Source: Eudorina sp. 2006-703-Eu-15
Taxonomy: Eukaryota > Chlorophyta > Chlorophyceae > Chlamydomonadales > Volvocaceae
Direction of reading: 5' to 3'
NCBI GenBank assembly: GCA_003117195.1
Contig: BDSI01000022.1
Location: forward strand, 805,752 to 869,751
Length of the DNA: 64,000 nucleotides
The notes under the pieces are model-generated. The model was not told the DNA's origin and made no database searches. It saw nothing but the letters and a program-made list of their open reading frames with translations. Shown one piece after another: positions 60,410-64,000 of the stretch; position 1 is the first letter of the stretch; the number at the start of each line of letters is the position of its first letter. Made by a program: the position numbers and the translations under genes.

Positions 60410-60481
60410 TGACATCACCCAGTTTCGATCTGGGGACCTTCTGTGTGTAAGACAGATGTGATTCCACTACACCATGATGTC
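60410..60481 (-). tRNA. tRNA-Val (UAC)
   Basis: Read on the minus strand it folds as a cloverleaf. The acceptor stem is GACATCA/TGATGTC (7 bp). The D arm GTGTAGTGGAATCAC has G10-C25, U11-A24 and G12-C23 pairs. The anticodon stem TCTGT/ACAGA closes a loop CTTACAC, giving anticodon UAC (valine, GUA). The variable loop AGGTC leads to a T stem CCCAG/CTGGG with loop ATCGAAA. Discriminator A, no intron. Box A (TGGTGTAGTGG) is good. T54 is replaced by A, which weakens box B slightly, so a tRNA pseudogene or the head of a tRNA-derived SINE remains possible. Confidence 0.75.
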
Positions 60482-61379
60482 AAGATATACTACATTGTAG
60501 AGCTAATGCCGGTATGTAGCACCCTTCAGCGTGGCAATCGAGGCTCTGTCACTGGTAGGCTGTGCACTTGCGGGATTGCAGGATACGCCATGCGGCGCGC
60601 TGTTGTCCGGGGCACGGAACGCCTGATAAAGGACCGGGGCCCTGCAGGTGGGTGATGAGCCAACTGCGTTGTTGGAAGTAGTAGGGCTGTGTAGGGCACG
60701 ATCCAACAATGTCGAAACGTTCGCACAGGCGCTTTTACATCGGCAGCCCCTTCCACACAAGCAAGCGGCCACAGGATACTATGCTTGCAAGGCCCTTTTC
60801 TGGCGGTTTCCGGTAATGACTCCATTACGGGCGCGGCAGCTGCCGCTACACCATCATGGGAGTGCCCGTCGCCTGAACCGACAGGCGACAGTGCGTCCGA
60901 CGGCGTCATCAACACCACGTCGGCGAACGAGGCCGACCGACGGCGGCGGTACCCACCAGGCGCCATAATCCGCTCTCAGCGCTGCTCTCCGCGTGTCGCA
61001 GCACTTCTCCAACAGGCCATCCCGCAGCCATCATCTGCCGCGCCACCTCTGGAGGCTGGCCGCAGGCACCCCGACTTGGACCGGATCCTCCTGTCCGACC
61101 GGCAGCTGCAGACACACACACACACGGGTTTCTTATCTAAGCACACACTGCCCACGTGGATGCGTGCGACCGACCTATGGCGGGCGGAGGACAATGGCGG
61201 TGGAGCTCGTTCGAGACGGTAACGGCCATACCGTCAGCGCACGCGTGCTGTGGGCCGCAAAGCCTGACACCCCAGTCGAGCCGATTGACCGCGGCACCTG
61301 CCCGCCGCTCATCCGGCTGCCTGTGCCGCCGACGTGTGGCGACACGATTCGCCTCTTCACACTGACAAGCGCGAGCAAG

Positions 61380-62670
61380 CGCTGGCATTCAGCCTTCTTG
61401 CGCTGGCCAATCAGCGCGGGACACCCTGGGCCGATCCCTGCATCTGCTGCTGACGGGCGATCCCGCCACGGGCAAGCACCTTTCCAGGCGATTACGGCCA
61501 TCGAGTGGCACGTGTACCGACACGGCCAGCCGGCATGCATGTGGCGTGCGGCACGTCGCATCAAACTGCTGCGTTTCCTGCAGAGCCGCGTGCTGCAGCC
61601 ATCCGACTGGACCACCTTGTTGATTGCACACTGGAGAGCATGGCGCGTGTGTTGTCACAGCGCGCGACGACGCCAACCAACATGCTCCTGAATAACCGAG
61701 TGACTGCTGCTGCTGCAAGCCGCGCGCCACAGCAAGCTCGTCATCCGGTGGCATGCCGAGCACACGCTGGTCTCGCACAGCCGGCAGCGCAACACACAGG
61801 GTGCGCGTGCTACTGGGCGTCTGCTGGATCTCGCCAGGCGAATGGCCGCCCGGCAGCTGGACCGGCTCAGTGCGGCGACGTTATACTACGAGGGCACGCT
61901 GTTCATCTTCTCGTATGGTCACAACACCGGCGCGGGCCTCTTCAGCAACAACACCGCCATTGCGCGAGGACCCGGTGAGGCCCGGGCACGCGTGCTTCCC
62001 CTGTTCTTTTGTTCAATCGTTCGCTCGTCTGTTCCGAACTGTGCAGAGCAACCGTGTGTACATGGCCTTTGAAGGCACGGACTTTCGTCCTGAAGGCCCC
62101 CGTCGCTTGTAACCCTTCATGTATGCAGGACGAGCCGCCGCCTAACGTGATGAATGGCATCTGGGACCTGCGGCGCCCACCACTGGCACTGGCGGTCACA
62201 TGTAAGCGATCAAACACTACCCTCCTAGGTCTCCCTCTGCTCTCTTGCCTACATCCCGAACCCGCTATTAATGTATTTGCTTAGCCCATAGTTCTCGTGC
62301 CTGCACCCAACCCTGCCACGCGGTGACCCAACGTCCCCATGCAGACTTCCACACGCAAGGCCTCAGCTTTGGCACCGACCCTTGGGTCATCGACCTCCTG
62401 CCGTCACCGACAGGACTCTCGCGCGCGGCGGTGTATGTCATGCTCACACGGTATGCGAAGGCGTCACACGTGCACCCCCTGCCGCCCCTCTATGAGCTCT
62501 ATGAGCTCGGCACCGCCATCGCGAGGCGGCGCTGGCGGCGATGCACCCCCTGGATCCCCACCGGCCCAGCCTACGCCCGCTGCTGCTAAGCTGCCGGAGG
62601 CAGCGCGCACTTTACGGGACTGCGCTCACATGGGTTTTGATTCGCTGTCCTTTATTTATGCCGTCGATCG
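61380..62670 (+). pseudogene. Decayed PIF1/Helitron-like DNA helicase
   Basis: Helicase fragments in changing frames follow the expected order. Walker A-like LLLTGDPATGKHLS at about 61446-61487 has His where Ser/Thr is needed. FIFSYGHNTGAGLFSNNTAI lies at about 61902-61962. PPPNVMNGIWDLRRPPLALA lies at about 62132-62195. DFHTQGLSFGTDPWVIDLLP, then LSRAAVYVMLTRY, covers the PIF1 QG and YVxLTR/SR motifs at about 62343-62460. Spacing and order are those of PIF1-family helicases as found in Helitron-like elements. Frame changes between segments, the defective Walker A and the lack of splice signals point to a pseudogene. A replication (Rep) domain was not found in the window. Confidence 0.6.
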
Positions 62671-63094
62671 AGGAGGCGACCCTAGAGGCTACCGCCACCC
62701 GACACACTGACCTGGTGCACGAGCTGGATCGACGGTAGGGCACTAAGGACAGCAAATAAGGCCCATGCGAGTGTAGTCCAGTAAAGCACTCGCTGCCTCC
62801 GGCAGCAGCTGTAGGGGGTGCAGGCTGGGCCTGCGGGGATCCAGGGGTTGCAACGCTGCCAGCACCGCCTCAAGACGGCGCCGAGAGCATAGAAGGGCCG
62901 CAGGAGGTGCATGTGTGATGCTTTTGCATACCGTGTGAGCATGGCATACACTGCCGCGTGCGAGAGTCCTGTCGGTGATGGCAGGAGGTTGATGACCCAT
63001 GGGTCAGTGCCTAAGCTGAGGCCTTGGGTGTGGAAGTCTGCATGGGGACGCTGTGTCACCGCGTGGCAGGGTTGGGTGCAGGGCCTGCACCCAA
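62300..63094. repeat. Large inverted duplication of the helicase C-terminal region
   Basis: Left arm about 62300-62670 and right arm about 62729-63094 (opposite strand) both encode HADFHTQGLS-G-TDPWVI-, LLPSPTGLS and LTRYAKASH. The central spacer is about 58 bp. The arms differ at many positions, so the duplication is old. Confidence 0.85.
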
Positions 63095-63309
63095 CCGCTA
63101 CATTGTGATGACAACCCGAGGATTGCATGCACGCAGCATTGTGGTGTGAGTCTGTGTGGCCAAGGCAGCCGACCCGCACCAGCTGGTAGTCATCCACGAC
63201 ATCAACAGCGCGCCAAGTCAACAGTGTTCATGCGACACCACCCACTCACAAGACTTGACTGGCTGCATGCCGTCATCTGCAACCGATTTGCCTCCTGTGC
63301 GGTGCTGCC

Positions 63310-64000
63310 CTCTCCTATGTCCTATCCGCGTCCGTTTGTTGGGCACGGCAAGCTGCCTTCCTGCACCGGTCGGTCAGCCTCTCGCCCCTTGGACGTTGGT
63401 CGCACCTCAGGTTCAACTCCAGCGAAGCGGCCCGTCTCCTCCGCAGGTACTCCATCAGCCTCCCGCCGCGTCCGTCGCTCGCTGTTGCGGGGCGGTCTGT
63501 TGCGGCCCGGACGCAACCCCGGCCAAGTGGCCCAAGCCTTGCAACCCGCCGCCACGTGACCCCAATCTGCTGAATCCCGGGTCGAAAAGCCCAGTAGTAC
63601 GCCTAGAGGGTATCCGAGACGGCGTTTTCCCTGCAACACCGCCCGCAACCCAACTACCCCGCGCGGAATTACCTCGGCTGCAGCTGCGACCCACTGACCG
63701 GCTCGCCCGATTGTTGCTTGGTAAGCTTCGTTGCATGGCTTGCATCGCACTACTGCGGCTTCCCCTGACGTCGAGCGAGTCGGCCGACGGGTTCGTCGAC
63801 AGCCACGAAACACCTCTTCCGAAACAAAGCTTTCCGGTCGGTCAACTTAACCTTTACTTACAATCAATCTCTTCGCAGTTTGTTGACGTCATCCGTGCAA
63901 CTGTTCCGAAACAACCACTCATAGTTAACTTTCTGTCGTACCGTGCATCCAGCCCAATCGATTTATTGCACACGAAACCTTATTTGTTATTCTGTTGGCT
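63310..64000 (+). CDS. Open reading frame running off the right edge
   Basis: One plus-strand frame stays open from about 63310 to the window end, more than 220 codons. It crosses an AT-rich final 150 bases that would normally contain stops. Readable segments: SPVVRLEGIRDGVFPATPPA, RPTDRLARLLLGKLRCMACI, LPLTSSESADGFVDSHETPL and IRATVPKQPLIVNFLSYRAS. The first internal ATG is at 63733. Not recognised; it may belong to another mobile element, as it follows the helicase remnant. A competing minus-strand frame of 163 codons (63813-63322) is Arg-rich and looks like a shadow. Confidence 0.35.

Overview
The window looks like nuclear DNA of a volvocine green alga (Chlamydomonas/Volvox type). Protein-coding genes are split by many introns of roughly 70 to 1,400 bases with GTGCGT, GTGAGT or GTAAG donors. 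Proteins carry long Ala/Gly/Gln tracts, several genes end shortly before TGTAA (the usual volvocine poly(A) signal), and introns and spacers are full of minisatellites, CA/GT tracts and short dispersed repeats. One gene encodes a tocopherol/plastoquinone-type methyltransferase, so the host is photosynthetic. There are no bacterial operons. The species cannot be fixed from sequence alone.

Left end (1-5,500): a frameshifted gene fragment, a 382-codon minus-strand ORF of mobile-element character, and two minisatellite arrays of the same unit in opposite orientation around 1.1 kb with exon-like fragments.

Genic core (5,563-53,599): (1) CUE-domain protein, +, 5563-8268; (2) polytopic membrane RING-H2 protein of HRD1/gp78 type, +, 11458-19712; (3) TFIIA large subunit, +, 22674-23748; (4) cyanobacterial-type MPBQ/MSBQ methyltransferase, +, 24165-27662; (5) small membrane protein, -, 30421-29361; (6) SANT-domain protein with a CENP-C-like motif, candidate KNL2/M18BP1, +, 31007-37334; (7) small protein with a predicted ubiquitin-like fold, -, 39667-38579; (8) very large GAF plus TKL-type kinase gene, +, 42733-53599. 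Exon boundaries were set by hand from splice signals, matching phases and protein continuity; most junctions close exactly in phase.

Right end (53,600-64,000): repeat-rich spacer, a tRNA-Val(UAC) gene abutting a perfect 91-bp tandem duplication, a decayed PIF1/Helitron-like helicase, a large inverted duplication of that helicase's C-terminal part, and an open reading frame running off the right edge.

The genes are not an obvious pathway; they are independent housekeeping and regulatory genes (ubiquitin system three times: CUE, RING-H2, UBL fold; transcription initiation; prenylquinone synthesis; centromere/chromatin; signalling). The observations most worth following are the CENP-C-motif/SANT architecture, the RING finger split by about 274 residues, the dispersed element that supplies 3' splice sites, and the 91-bp duplication at the tRNA.
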